64,000 bases of DNA from Homarus americanus (GCF_018991925.1 NW_024756914.1:9961817-10025816), one strand, 5' to 3'; shown: positions 10,690 to 21,437, counted from the stretch's first letter. The notes: generated by a model from the letters alone, not told the origin. Program-made: numbers and translations.

Positions 10690-11298
10690 TGACATAAGAA
10701 CATAAAGAATATAAAAATAGAGGAACTTCAACGGAGCTATTGGCCCATCCTGGGTAGTCCCGTTTAAATTCAATCCCTATCACTCTCATATCCGTCCAAC
10801 CAATTTTTGAAGCTACCCAGCGTGTTCGAGTTAATGATGTGTGGTAACTTGTTCCACTCATCCACTACTCTATTTCTAAACAAATGTTTACCTATGTCTC
10901 GCCTAAATCTAAATTTGTCTGATTTAAAACCATTCCTGCGAATTCTTTCCTGGTTGGATAGTTTAAATATCTTTGTTATATCACATTTGTTCAGCCCTGA
11001 CTTCCATTTATACACCTCGATCATATCGCCCCTCACTCTACGTCTTTCGAGTGAGTTCAAATTTAGATGCTTTAATCGTCTCAATACTCAAGGTTCCTAA
11101 TGGCATGGATTAGTCTTGTCATCCTCCTCTGTGTGTTTTCTAGGGATTCGATATCCATTATGTAGTTCGGTGATCCGAACTGAACCGCGTAATCCAAGTG
11201 AGGTCTCACCAGCGCAAGATATAGTTTTATGATGACCTCGCTGGTCTTGTAGCTAACACTCCTTTCTATGAACCTAAGTACTTTGTTGGCCTTGTTTC
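10690..11298 (-). mobile_element. CR1-type LINE fragment, RT C-terminus and 3' end
   Basis: The minus strand encodes LNSLERRRVRGDMIEVYKW, FKSDKFRFRRDIGKHLFRN and RVVDEWNKLP, almost the same C-terminal signature as the LINE at 3460-6443, and ends in a TTCTTATG-type tail near 10690. Upstream, in another frame, AYQT-type RT thumb sequence continues to about 11298, where a Gypsy-like element begins. It is 5'-truncated, as is usual for this class. Confidence 0.82.
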
Positions 11299-11544
11299 AA
11301 GTAAATACACATCGTTGAGTCGGAGAGGGAGTACCATAGAACACTGGAAACAGTTTGCCGGGAAGAGATACATAACCAAATGGATGATGCAGAGGAAAAT
11401 CAATGGGAACGCGACTGGGAGAATCAGAAGTTGTCTTGTGAATCTCAATTCTTGTCTCAGAAACTTCAGTTGGCTCAGTTACAAGGTACATAGAGGGAAG
11501 AACAACATGGACACGCTTCTCAACGGGTACAAGTAACAACGGGC

Positions 11545-11889
11545 GTGAAGGCAAAGGGGAAACATTCCCTCATTTTAACTCTAACAGAAGATGATATTGA
11601 TTCTTATCTCCGTAAGTTTGAACGCTTTGCTTCAGCTGTTGGTTGGGACCAGGTAAACTGGGATATAATTTTAAGTTCATATCCACAGGGAGTGGCGCTT
11701 GATGTGTATTCAAGACTAAACCAAGACGAAGCAGACGACTACAAAACTGTGAAGCAGGCACTAATGGACTGGTTCGAGTGTATTAAAGAAGGATACCGAG
11801 GAAATTTTTGGAAGGTACGACCCCAACGAGGAGAGAAAGTAAGCCAATTTGTGACTAGTCTTAATAATTTACTTAGCCGACGGATATAG
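11545..11889 (+). pseudogene. Gypsy gag capsid domain
   Basis: The 114-residue frame has LTEDDIDSYLRKFERFASAV, WDIILSSYPQGVALDVYSRL and the helix GEKVSQFVTSLNNLLSR. DID-YL-KFER is the typical capsid start of arthropod Gypsy gag proteins. It ends at a stop (11887) before the expected zinc knuckle; related sequence resumes out of frame after 11895. Confidence 0.75.
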
Positions 11890-12189
11890 ATGTCAGAGGT
11901 AGAAGACAGTGTATATGGTTTAAAAGCTTTAATTGTGAAGGAAAAGCTCTTCAACTGCTGAAAATTCATCTTAAGGAAAGGTACCCACTGAATCTAGACG
12001 CTGTTATTGTTTGGGCAGAACCTTATGTCGAAGCTCATGGAGGTTTTCGAGCTAATTCATCGTTAGTTAAGAGCCAGTTATTATGAGAAGCAGCAGGAAA
12101 AAACAGAGAAAGACAAGTCAGAAAAGCTTAAGATTACAGATTATCTCAGAACTGTAAATAAACCAGAAACGACTACAAAGAGGCCCTTT

Positions 12190-12525
12190 TCGTTTCGTTT
12201 TTTTTATTGGGCACCCCCCCACCTACATAAGCGTTTACAGCGCCCAACAGGGAAGCATGCTAAATTCATGCTTGCCTTATGTCTCATGAGTTAAGGGCGT
12301 AGAAGCCTGAGGAGTCAAGGGCATAGAAGCCTGAAGAGTCAATGGTTTATGTCTAAGCAAGTTATTGGAAGCTCCAACAACAGGTACAAACTTTGGTGCT
12401 AGGTGAACAGGGACCAAGGGGACTAGGAAGAGTGTCCAAACAACCTCCGCCGGCCCGGGAATCGAACCCATGACATCTTGCTTGCGAGGCAAGATCGGTA
12501 ACGCTCTACCACCATAAATAGGCTG
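12190..12525 (-). mobile_element. tRNA-Ala(CGC)-derived SINE inserted in the Gypsy remnant
   Basis: The minus strand begins with a tRNA-like head: GGTGGTAGAGCGTTACC (D arm / A box), the stem-loop CTTGC-CTCGCAA-GCAAG whose loop presents anticodon CGC, and GGGTTCGATTCCCGGGCC (B box). The body includes two GGCTTCTAYGCCCTTGACTC copies and CATGCTTCCCTGTTGGGCGC. It ends CCCAATAAAAAAAACG. A second, headless copy lies at 49062-49395. Confidence 0.85.
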
Positions 12526-12623
12526 ACTGTAAGTTGCGGAAGATGCATCAGGCTAGTCTGTATCAAGAAAATAAGTTTACTACTAACAGTAAGTAGTCTC
12601 CGAAACCACCTGGTACTGCTAAT

Positions 12624-13728
12624 GTGAGTGTTTTGGTGAATATGTCAATTTCAGCTGGATTATTATGTGGGCAGGATGTTCAGGTGTTAAGGGATATTGG
12701 TTTCAGTACGGCTGTCATTCAAAAGAATCTTGTACCTGCCATTTGCTTTACTGGTGAACAACGGTTGGTTAAATTAGCTAATATCCAGGTTTACAAGTGT
12801 CCTGTGGCTGAAGTAGAGGTGGAATCTCCATACTTCAGTGGAAGGACTCTAGGTCTGTGTATGCCTAACCCTGCATATGATGTAATGATTGGGAATACAC
12901 TATTCCATGAGCTACTCCACTCTGCCAGCACCAAATGAGTTAGTTTTCTCAGGCGTGTCCTTTGACCACTCGGGCTGGAGCAGTGCAGGCATTGGATCAT
13001 CCCATTAAGCTTCTACGATATATGAATCTTCCACAAGGATTGCAGTTGACGGAAACAGGGCTTATAAATGCGCAGCACAAGGATTCCACACTCGATAAAT
13101 GGAAAGAGTATAAACTACATGGCCATCCTGTGGGAACTAAGCAGAAGTGTAAGTTCTTTATGAAACGAGGTTTGTTATACAGGATTTTTGAGGACAGAGG
13201 TGCAGAAATTAGATAACTTGTTTTACCAAAGATGCTTCGGAGGGCAATGATGCAAGTTGCTCATGTAGGATTGCTTGGGGGTCATTCTGGTGTAGGAAAA
13301 ACGAGTAGTAAAGTTAAAGAAAATTTCACTTGGCCAGGAATCTGAGTGGAGATTCGCAGGTTCTGTCAATCTCGTGATCTTTGACAGCGAGTAGTTCCGA
13401 AGGGAAAAGTTGTCAAGGTTTCCTGGGGTGAGATACCTCTGATTTACAGTCCTTTTAAACGGGTCGCAATAGACATTGTAGGACCTATTGAACCCAGAAA
13501 GTGTGTTGACTATGCTACTCGTTATCCCGAAACCATATCCCTACCAGGAATCGACGCTCAACTGGTAGCAGAGGCTCTTCTGGGCATCTCGAGAATTTCA
13601 ATACCGGAGGAATTGGTGTCGGATCGTGGGACATAATTTACATCAGAGGTGATGAAGGAGATTAGAAGACTGTTTTTCCATTCGGCATTTGTCAACTACT
13701 CCCTATCATGCAATGGGAAATGGTTAAG
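12624..13728 (+). pseudogene. Gypsy protease and integrase remnants
   Basis: 12624-12938 resembles a retropepsin domain (SAGLLCGQDVQVLRDIGFST, with the catalytic DTG lost). 12962-13216 has DSTLDKWKEYKLHGHP and KRGLLYRIF, the segment before the integrase zinc finger. 13216-13728 continues in broken frames with HVGLLGGHSGVGKT (HHCC finger), NFTWPGI, VAIDIVGP (first catalytic Asp) and EELVSDRGT (second Asp). At least four stop codons interrupt it. Confidence 0.75.
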
Positions 13729-13769
13729 TGGAGAGATATTATGGCACTTTTAAGGCAATGCTTAAAAAA

Positions 13770-15384
13770 AAACACCACAACCACCGGTTATGGAGCGCGT
13801 ACGCCCTCCTAACCGCGACCCCAGCCTGAACCGCCAACCTGACGACCAGAACCACGACAGGCTCCGCACAGAGAAAGCGGACCAGTTACGCGCCTTCAAC
13901 GAAGCCCTGAAAAGCAAGAACACTGCCACCACCTCCAACAACTCCACCATCACTGTTACCGCCACTGAGGACGACAACTGGACGAAGGTTGAAAACAAAA
14001 AACGCCGACGTGCTTTTTCGGGAAACGAATGCCGTCAAGCAGCCCAAAAGGCACCCAACACCACCACCAGCTCACCTCCAACGACACTGCCAAAATTCCG
14101 GATCTCGAAAACGGACACAAAAACGACATATGCCGCCATCACAGAGATGGAAAAACTAAATCCACTGGCCAAGTTCTCAGTGCGGCCCAACCTAAAGGGG
14201 GAGATGATTATTCACCCCAAAGACAAGGACTCCGCCACCACCCTCGACACTTACCTGCAAAACACCACCACCGTTGCATCAACCAAGCTGGACCCAGCCC
14301 AGAATCTGATGAAGTCGGTAGTCCTCCGGTACCCAAAGGAACTACCCCTCGAACCCCTGGAGAACCACCCGAAGATCCTAAAAGCCGAGAGATGCTCTCC
14401 CCTGTCCGACAAGACGGCCACCACAAAACAAGTGCTCATAACGCACTACGGTTTACCCCCCAGCTCCATAGACCTCAAAACCTGGGGGATCTACAAAGTG
14501 AGGCCCTTCGTCCCAGAGCCCCTGTGGTGCTTCAGATGCCAGAAATACGGGCACCATCAGACAAGGTGCACGTACAAGGAAATCTGCGCAGTCTGCGCAC
14601 AGAAGCACGGCACACACTCCTACTTCACCAAGTTGAAAAATGGAGAAAAAATTACCCCCAAGTGTGCCAACTGCGGGGACAAACACCACACCTGGAACCC
14701 TGGATGCTCCGAGAGGACAAAGAGGTCCAGGCAAACCGACCAGCAGCAAGACCGGCCCCCACCGCCTGCACACCAGCCCCACCAAGTACCTTCGTGTGGG
14801 GAACCCAAAGGCCAAAACAACAAAGCCAACCTCCTCAGCCGGTCAAGACCCAAAGTGCAGCCCAGTTTCCTGGCCTCACTACGGCCACACCTCAGCCACC
14901 CAACCAGCAGGCAACGACAACCACGAAAAAGACAAAAGAAGCACACACCAAGGCACCAGAAGGAATGATACATGTATCAGACCTAGCCAAGGTACTGACA
15001 ACCTTCGCAGAGGGCCTAGCCGGACTACTGGGCCACAAGATTCAACCCACACAGCTCCAAATACTCATGGGGAGCGTCCTCGGGCAAGTCGCCACAGCTC
15101 CAGCCACCTCAGTGGAGGAAACCACGCCGGTCCTCACACAAGTGACAGCCGAGGTACACTCTACACCGAAAAAGGCCACAAGAGAACCAAAGATACCGAC
15201 AGCTCCCAGAGAGAAATTGGACGTTTCAACTCCCCTGAACCGAACCACGGCCCAGAAGGCAAAAACCACAGAACAAGAAGATATGAACCTGATCCAGTCG
15301 GAATCGGACCTGAACATTTCCATCGAGGACCACCAGAAGTCCCCGATGAAACAGTGGTGGAAAACATCAGCACCCTGAACATTA
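13770..15384 (+). mobile_element. Jockey/I-type LINE, ORF1 region only
   Basis: A 5'-proximal LINE segment. ORF1 starts at 13790 and reads to about 15378 with one frameshift, after which the foldback element at 15385 cuts in. No ORF2 (endonuclease/RT) follows. Its GC-rich, Pro/Thr/Lys-rich composition differs sharply from the AT-rich neighbours. Confidence 0.8.
13790..15378 (+). pseudogene. LINE ORF1 (gag-like, zinc-knuckle protein), one frameshift
   Basis: The frame from 13790 has a charged, low-complexity N-terminus, an RRM-like middle (KFSVRPNLKGEMIIHPKDK), then three Cys-rich knuckles: PLWCFRCQKYGHHQTRC, ICAVCAQKHGTHSYF and CANCGDKHHTWNPGC. These nucleic-acid-binding knuckles are characteristic of Jockey/I-clade ORF1 proteins. 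Around 14720-14790 the coding sense moves to the +2 frame (STFVWGTQRPK, then HVSDLAKVLTTFAEGLAGLL) and ends at 15378. Without this shift the protein would be about 525 residues. Confidence 0.8.
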
Positions 15385-16102
15385 GGGAGTGACAGTTTGG
15401 CAAAAGTTTTCAAAATCTAATTGCTTGGGTTGGATTATTTGTCTATCGGCCACGCTAATTCCGAATATGTTTGAGTTTTTTACATCATTGCATTAAAAGG
15501 TTTGTGGATACTTTTGGGTTTGGCATGAAAAACGCGAAAAAACTGTAAATAATAAAGGGACTGGCAATGTGGCACAACCTGTTAAAATCAAGTTATTGAA
15601 TTGGATTATTCGACTACTGTGTACACTGGTTCATAATATGCTATTGTTTTACAACTCAATGCGCTACAAATTATGCCGATATTTTTGCTGCAAGTCACCA
15701 CATACGTATATTTCGAAAACCAGGGCCCAATATTACCAACGGCGTGGATAGATTCCGTGGAATGAATTCAGGACATTCCCGCTCATGGAACATTACCAAA
15801 CTCCGTATATGTGCCAATGGCAGGCCAATGGCAATATTTACAGAGTTTGTTGAGGCTCCCTGGACGGGAATGCCCTGAATTTATTCCACGGAATCTATTC
15901 ACGCCGTTGGTAATATTCGTCCCAGGACTGATCAACGAATTCAGCCCAAGTAGCTTGACTTGGACAGTTAAGGACAAAATCTCAGTCCGTACTTTTGAAT
16001 AAAATATTGTTCAATAGGTGGTGATATTGAAGTGCTGAAAGTTGTTTTTTCTGTGTTGTTTTGCAGTTAGTTCAAAGGGCCGCCACCAAGATGGGTCGTC
16101 CT
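15385..16102 (+). repeat. Left 718-bp arm of the foldback element
   Basis: Inverted partner of 16788-17505. It contains an internal palindrome centred near 15823 (CCAATGGCAGGCCAATGG), whose sides share ACCAACGGCGTG and GATTCCGTGGAAT. Confidence 0.9.
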
Positions 16103-16879
16103 AAGATTAGCAACACTCAGCTGCGCCAGGGTAACGATAAGGTGTTCGGGGTTCGGATGCCTCTGCCATCTAACAAGTTGCCTCTGAACAAGGAAGTTGG
16201 AAGTGCCCTGGCTTATGAAGCAGAAAACGAGAGGTTAAGGAGAAGAACAAATGCTTTTGATAATATGGATGCCACCAACAAGGTGACTGAGAAGGTGCTG
16301 GATGTGTATAGGAAGGCCACTGTCCCCACTATCTCTGAAATCAGGGTGAAAATGAGAGTCCACGACCTGTGGAGGATGCGGGGGGAGACGATGATGATGA
16401 AGGGAAATGGACAGAAACAGAAAAGGAAGAAAACGAAGAACGGGAAGCTGAAGATGAGGTTCGAGGATATAGCTGAGAAGTTGTTTGATGTGGCAGACGA
16501 CAGCAAAGTGCACGAACGAGAGAAAAGCTTCCTGGCAGCCCAGAGGAAACCGGGAAGGGAGAGCTGCATTGATGGCGTTGACAAAATTGTGACTGCCAAG
16601 CTGAAAGAAGAGAGGGAGAAGGAAGCGAAGAGGGCAAAGAAAAGGGCTGAGGAAGAGAGGATAACTGAGAAGATGAGGTCAAAGAGTAAGGAGGAGATGG
16701 AGAGGATGTCGTGTAAAGTGTCGGCAGTGGATGACAGTGCTCAGGAAGAAGATAGTGATTATAAGGATGTCAATGACAATGAGTTCAAGGACGACCCATC
16801 TTGGTGGCGGCCCTTTGAACTAACTGCAAAACAACACAGAAAAAACAACTTTCAGCACTTCAATATCACCACCTATTGA
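16091..16879 (+). CDS. Unrecognised highly charged ORF in the core of the foldback element
   Basis: The frame is open from 16061; the likely start is the ATG at 16091 (context CACCAAGATGG). The core peptide has LPSNKLPLNKEVGSALAYEA, a helical KVTEKVLDVYRKATVPTISE, MRFEDIAEKLFDVADD and FLAAQRKPGRES then GVDKIV. A strongly coiled-coil, Lys/Glu-rich stretch and an acidic tail (DDSAQEEDSDYKDVNDNEF) follow. From memory, the LFD...FLxxQRxxGR...GVDK pattern resembles a widespread uncharacterised arthropod/cnidarian family; I cannot confirm this. Both ends of the frame lie in the inverted arms: the first four residues from the ATG (MGRP), and everything from about DDPSWWRPF onward, which is antisense of the 5' arm. 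So the C-terminal 25-30 residues are a by-product of the inverted repeat. Confidence 0.55.
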   Translation: MGRPKISNTQLRQGNDKVFGVRMPLPSNKLPLNKEVGSALAYEAENERLRRRTNAFDNMDATNKVTEKVLDVYRKATVPTISEIRVKMRVHDLWRMRGETMMMKGNGQKQKRKKTKNGKLKMRFEDIAEKLFDVADDSKVHEREKSFLAAQRKPGRESCIDGVDKIVTAKLKEEREKEAKRAKKRAEEERITEKMRSKSKEEMERMSCKVSAVDDSAQEEDSDYKDVNDNEFKDDPSWWRPFELTAKQHRKNNFQHFNITTY

Positions 16880-17505
16880 ACAATATTTTATTCAAAAGTA
16901 CGGACTGAGATTTTGTCCTTAACTGTCCAAGTCAAGCTACTTGGGCTGAATTCGTTAATCAGTCCTGGGACGAATATTACCAACGGCGTGAATAGATTCC
17001 GTGGAATAAATTCAGGGCATTCCCGTCCAGGGAGCCTCAACAAACTCTGTAAATATTGCCATTGGCCTGCCATTGGCACATATACGGAGTTTGGTAATGT
17101 TCCATGAGCGGGAATGTCCTGAATTCATTCCACGGAATCTATCCACGCCGTTGGTAATATTGGGCCCTGGTTTTCGAAATATACGTATGTGGTGACTTGC
17201 AGCAAAAATATCGGCATAATTTGTAGCGCATTGAGTTGTAAAACAATAGCATATTATGAACCAGTGTACACAGTAGTCGAATAATCCAATTCAATAACTT
17301 GATTTTAACAGGTTGTGCCACATTGCCAGTCCCTTTATTATTTACAGTTTTTTCGCGTTTTTCATGCCAAACCCAAAAGTATCCACAAACCTTCTAATGC
17401 AATGATGTAAAAAACTCAAACATATTCAGAATTAGCGTGGCCGATAGACAAATAATCCAACCCAAGCAATTAGATTTTGAAAACTTTTGCAAAACTGTCA
17501 CTCCC
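16788..17505 (-). repeat. Right 718-bp arm of the foldback element
   Basis: Reverse complement of 15385-16102, including the nested palindrome (16967-17164). It ends CTGTCACTCCC at 17505. Confidence 0.9.
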
Positions 17506-17514
17506 AAGTGGACA

Positions 17515-18019
17515 GCGTGGCAGAAACACGACAGTGATTGCTGCGATAGCTGAACACTGTGGAATACTCTATCACGAAATTCACTATGGTTCAATGACGA
17601 AGGAAGTATTCAGTGATTTCATCGCATCACTTGCAGCAATAATCGGAGACGCAAGATCCATACTTGTTCTAGACAACGCTCCAATTCACAACGGTATCCC
17701 AGCAGTCTATCCCGAGCTGAATTTTAAATTTCTCCCTCCATACTCTCCTTGCTTGAACCCCATAGAAAACTGTTTCTCTGTGTTTAAATCATACCTGAAG
17801 CAGTACCTCCACCGTGAAGCTCCACGGTGCAACGCGGCCCACGCCAGGCAAGAAGGAGTGACTCTCAATGCACTGAGGGAGAACATTTTGCAAGTTGGCG
17901 TGGAATTTGCACTGCCTAGTGTCACGGAACATGTTGTGTCGCAGAACTATATAACCATGTCAACACCTACTTGGTTCAATGTATTGAGCGCCGAGACATC
18001 TTCAATTGATATACAGTAG
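17515..18019 (+). pseudogene. DDE_3-type (IS630/Tc1-mariner superfamily) transposase, C-terminal fragment
   Basis: After the foldback arm the frame reads GRNTTVIAAIAEHCGILYHE, then ILVLDNAPIHNG (second catalytic Asp) and FLPPYSPCLNPIENCFSVFK (catalytic Glu in NPIE). The order and the PPYSPxLNPIE motif are diagnostic. The N-terminal DNA-binding domain and first Asp are missing; the foldback element abuts the break, but no matching left half exists before 15385. Confidence 0.85.
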
Positions 18020-18705
18020 GTCTACAGTAACAGAGTATAACCTACTGCCTTACCGTTTGTTCCACTTGAAACAATTCACAACAAAAACCTTCTATACACT
18101 CATGTGTTCATTTTTACCTGACAGGTTACTATTCGTGAGGCAGAGGAGGAAGGCAAGTCAACGGGATGCTGATATGACACTCCTCTCCCCAATCCCACTA
18201 CCCCTCCCACCCTCACCTACCTCCATCCCTACCTTACAGTCAGGCAGAAACAACCCACCAAGGTGTACGAGGCCTTTACTGTGAATTGCTTCGTGGAAGT
18301 ATCATGACACCAATGTATTTAGCTATTAGTATAAGGCCCTTTTTTCTTTGTTTCTTTTTAAGCAATCGTATTTTTTATGTAGCTACTACATACTAAAGAC
18401 TAAAGACATTACATAATTACATATGTTTATACCAGAATTCATTGTGTTGTTGATGTTTGTGTAAGTATACTCAAATATTAAATATTCATGGCTGTTACTG
18501 ATTTTAAAGATTGTTGAATAAATTCTTTTCAATGATGATTGTTTCAGTCGCATTGTTGAAAAGTTTGGCTGACTGTTGAAAGCAATCGGAGATATGTGGC
18601 TGTTTAAAGGTTTTGTAAATTGTCAAATCAAAATAACTGATTGTTGAATGGATTCAGAAAATAGTTGAAAGCAAATAGAAATTTGTCATTCCAAAATCTT
18701 GATTG
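18020..18705. other. No gene seen
   Basis: AT-rich sequence with recurrent TTGTTGAA words. No repeat boundaries or coding frame were recognised. Confidence 0.5.
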
Positions 18706-19276
18706 TTAAAGGCAAGTGGTCAATTGTTCAATTGCAAATGAAAGAAGGTGTAGTATTCCAGTGGGTTGGCCGCTGGCTCCTGACAGTAGGTGCATACCCT
18801 GACGACATTTCCGATCGTCTGCTGACTTGGGTTTGTCTTGGTGTTTTCTTGTCCGCGAATGGTGGTTCCCTTTTGTAGCCGCCAGGTACCATTTGGCTGA
18901 TTGGGAACCAGCGTTGAATGCGTCAAGGAAGCTCTTTTGGATGTGGAGCTTGGTAGTCTTTCTGAGGTGGTTCTTGATCTGTTGCACGCTTGCTGGAACT
19001 TGAATGTGTACTGTACGCTTCAGCACCAGTCTGGTGGCCCTCCTTCTAACATTTTCAATCAACTGACAGTCCCTAGCATATCTCGGGGACCAGAAGGGGT
19101 GACATTACTCCAGATAGGGAAGCACTTCACTCTTGAAGATCGTTACGAGGGACGGACCGTCTAGATATCTGAACGACCTTCTTATAAGGCCCAATAATTT
19201 ATTTGTCTGATTTACCTTCTTCTCGCAATGGCCCGAGAACTTCAGCTCATTGTCAACATACACATCTAGGTCCTTC

Positions 19277-20011
19277 TCACATTGTCTCAAATAGTGTAGT
19301 TTCTTCATCCCGTTGGGACATATGATACGCCTCCTTACCGTTGGTACACCCCAGGTGCATCCTCTTACACTTTGTGACAGTGAATTTCAGCAGCCATTTC
19401 TTCAACCATTCTTGGAGCCCACAGAGGTCCTTCTGCAGCTCTTCACAGTCCACTTGGTTCTTGATTTCCTGAAATAACTTGGCGTCATCGGCAAACATTT
19501 GTAAGGAGAAGTGTACAACGTCAGGCATGTCATTTATGAAACAAACAAACAACAGCGGGCCCAATACACTGCCCTGTGGTACCCCGCTTGTGACAGGTAC
19601 GGATGATGATTTTGTGCCATTAATCACCACACACTGCTTGCGGTCATGTAGAAAGTCTTCGATCCACGCTAGGACATTTCCCCGAATTCCGTACCCTTCC
19701 AGTTTGATTTTCAGCCTTTCGTGGGGTACACTATCGAAAGCCTTGGCAAAATCTACGTAAATATTGTCGATACTACCACCCCGTTCCAGAATATGGGTCC
19801 AAATATCCAATACCTTGAGCAATTGTGTTAAGTAGGAGCGCCCCGGCATAAAACCGTTTTGGCAATCTTTTACAAGGTTGGTTCGTAGTAGATGTTCCAT
19901 TGCGGCATCTCTGATAATACTCTCAAGTACTTTACATATTATGCTGGTCAGGCTCACCTGTCTATAGGTGTTCGTGGAGTGACGATCGCCCTTCTTGAAG
20001 ATAGGACTCAC
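19277..20011 (-). pseudogene. LINE reverse transcriptase domain
   Basis: A 244-codon frame with all central RT motifs: MSPIFKKGDRHS, YRQVSLTSIICKVLESIIRD, NGFMPGRSYLTQLL, DNIYVDFAKAFDSVPHERL, TSGVPQGSVLGPLLF, and the catalytic MFADDAKLF. The active-site residues are retained here, but the flanking ORF is broken at both ends (a stop near 20012 and a frameshift near 19270), so it cannot be translated as a full ORF2. Confidence 0.88.
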
Positions 20012-20370
20012 TTAAGCCACTTTCCATTCACTGGGGACCTTTTGTTCATCCAGGCATTTACAAAACATGATCTTCAGGGGCTCGTCAAGCTCGTTGCACA
20101 ACTCTCTTAGCACTCAAGGATGCACCATGTTAGGCACGGGACTCTTATCGATCTTTAGCTTTGACAGTTTATTTCTAATACCCTCTTCTGTGAACACAAT
20201 GTGGGTCAGTGCTGTGTTGAACAGTCTGTCTTCAAACGCAGGAAGGTTAATCGCATCCTCTCTTGTGAGCACCGAGGAAAAGAAACTGTTCAATGCCTCA
20301 GCTTTATCCTGGTCAGAATCTGCATAACTACCATCTTCAAGCCTCAGGTCTGACACTCCTACTCGCGTTT

Positions 20371-21094
20371 TTAATTTCGACTTTGCATAGCGGTAAAACG
20401 CCTTTGGGTTTGATATGACCTCGCTTGCAACCAGCCTCTGGAACTTCTTTTCAGCTCTCTACACTCTATCTTTGCTTGGTTTCTGGCTCCTGCATACATC
20501 CTCCTGTCCTGCTCATCGTTTGATCCAACCCACGTCTTGAATTTCTGGGTTTTCTTCTTAACTTTGTCGACCGCCGCATGGTTCATGTGTAGGGATCCCC
20601 TCGTATTCCTAGAAGCACTGGGTTTGGTCTTGGGTATATATTTATCAATCAAATGGGTCACTTTACTAGTTATGATATTCAGCGTAGTGTTTGCGTTCTT
20701 GTGCCTTAATGAGTCAGGCCAGTTGATACCCCTCATCTCTTCCCTCATCCCATTGTAATTTCCCTTGTAATATTTGCACCTTGGCCTGGCCTTATCCTGA
20801 ACTAGGTAACAGTTAAATCTGAATGACAACACTATATGGTGACTGGTGCCAACTGGGGCAAGGTGTTCCAGTTTGGCCACCATACCCTCCTCGTTTGTTA
20901 TGATGAGGTCTAGTGGCTTGCTCCCCTCTGTAATGTGTCAGGTCTCTAACATGTTGGAACAGAAAATTATCTCTCAGAGTTTCTACAAAAAGAGTAGCAG
21001 GGTTATTCAAGTCATTTGGGGTGAACTCGTTTCTACAGTCGATGTCGCCATAGTTAAAGTCCCCCATGATAAGGAGGTGGCTAGGGTTGAGCAT
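20371..21094 (-). pseudogene. LINE endonuclease C-terminus and linker remnants
   Basis: Two overlapping frames. 20813-21094 has HLLIMGDFNYGDIDCRN and DNFLFQHVRDLTHYRG. 20371-20883 has SFRFNCYLVQDKARPRCKYY and NHAAVDKVKKKTQKF. These match the end of the EEP domain and the following helical region of CR1-like ORF2 proteins. Confidence 0.75.
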
Positions 21095-21437
21095 CGCCGC
21101 ATTGTCTATTAAGGCTCTTAAGCTCCTTTGATTTAGTGGGCCACAGTTTGGGGATCTGTAGATACACCCGACAATAAGTAAGTCCCCTCCCTTTAATTTA
21201 ATTTTACACCACTTGGACTCTTCAAAAACATCCGCTCCCTGTACTCTCGCCTGGCTGGCTCCAAGGTCTTGCTTGGCATAGATAACCGGGTAGGGTACGC
21301 TTCAGCGCCAGCCCATTTCAGCGCCACCAAATCAATAATTTATTCAAAGAATCAGACATATTTATGAGATTGGTTTAGTTAATTAAAAATTATTAAAAAT
21401 AAATAAAATCGTTTAAAAGAAAGGGTTAGCCTTATTT

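Larger units (their letters stand above)
11300..13765 (+). mobile_element. Decayed Gypsy-like LTR retrotransposon lacking its RT region
   Basis: In order along the plus strand: a gag-like coiled region (EENQWERDWENQKL, from about 11370), a gag capsid domain (11545-11889), a damaged aspartic-protease region (12624-12938), an integrase zinc-binding segment (about 13040-13345) and integrase-core sequence to about 13720. Multiple stops and frameshifts break it, and no reverse transcriptase or RNase H lies between protease and integrase, so the middle is deleted. A SINE is inserted at 12190-12525. No LTR pair could be identified. Confidence 0.75.
15385..17505. mobile_element. Foldback element with 718-bp inverted arms around a single ORF
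   Basis: GGGAGTGACAGTTT at 15385 reappears inverted at 17505. The left arm is 15385-16102 and the right arm 16788-17505, both exactly 718 bp. I saw only about three substitutions in the outer 110 bp, and peptides read from the two arms (60 and 64 residues) are identical. A 685-bp unique core lies between. Each arm contains its own imperfect palindrome of about 95-bp half-arms (15726-15820 against 15826-15923; mirrored at 16967-17164). No clear target-site duplication is visible, because both flanks are other broken elements. This resembles Foldback-type or long-TIR DNA transposons, but no transposase was recognised inside. Confidence 0.8.
18706..21300 (-). mobile_element. CR1/Jockey-group LINE, minus strand, degenerate
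   Basis: Reading from 21300 down: endonuclease remnants (LLIMGDFNYGDIDC at about 21075), a basic linker (20371-20883), an almost intact RT (19277-20011) and the C-terminal domain (18706-19062). Several frameshifts and stops separate the pieces. It is a different family from the LINE at 3460, as shown by RT divergence. Confidence 0.85.

Noticed and set aside
14029..14500. Second frame over the first half of LINE ORF1
   Set aside because: Only the part after about 14750 is the true continuation; earlier it is a shadow of the 13790 frame, as are 14208-14439, 14453-14973 and 15042-15413.
16213..16682. Minus-strand Ser/Phe-rich frames
   Set aside because: Antisense of the Lys/Glu-rich foldback ORF.
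15375..17515. Target-site duplication of the foldback element
   Set aside because: Flanks (ACATTA before, AAGTGG after) do not match; the boundaries abut other broken elements.
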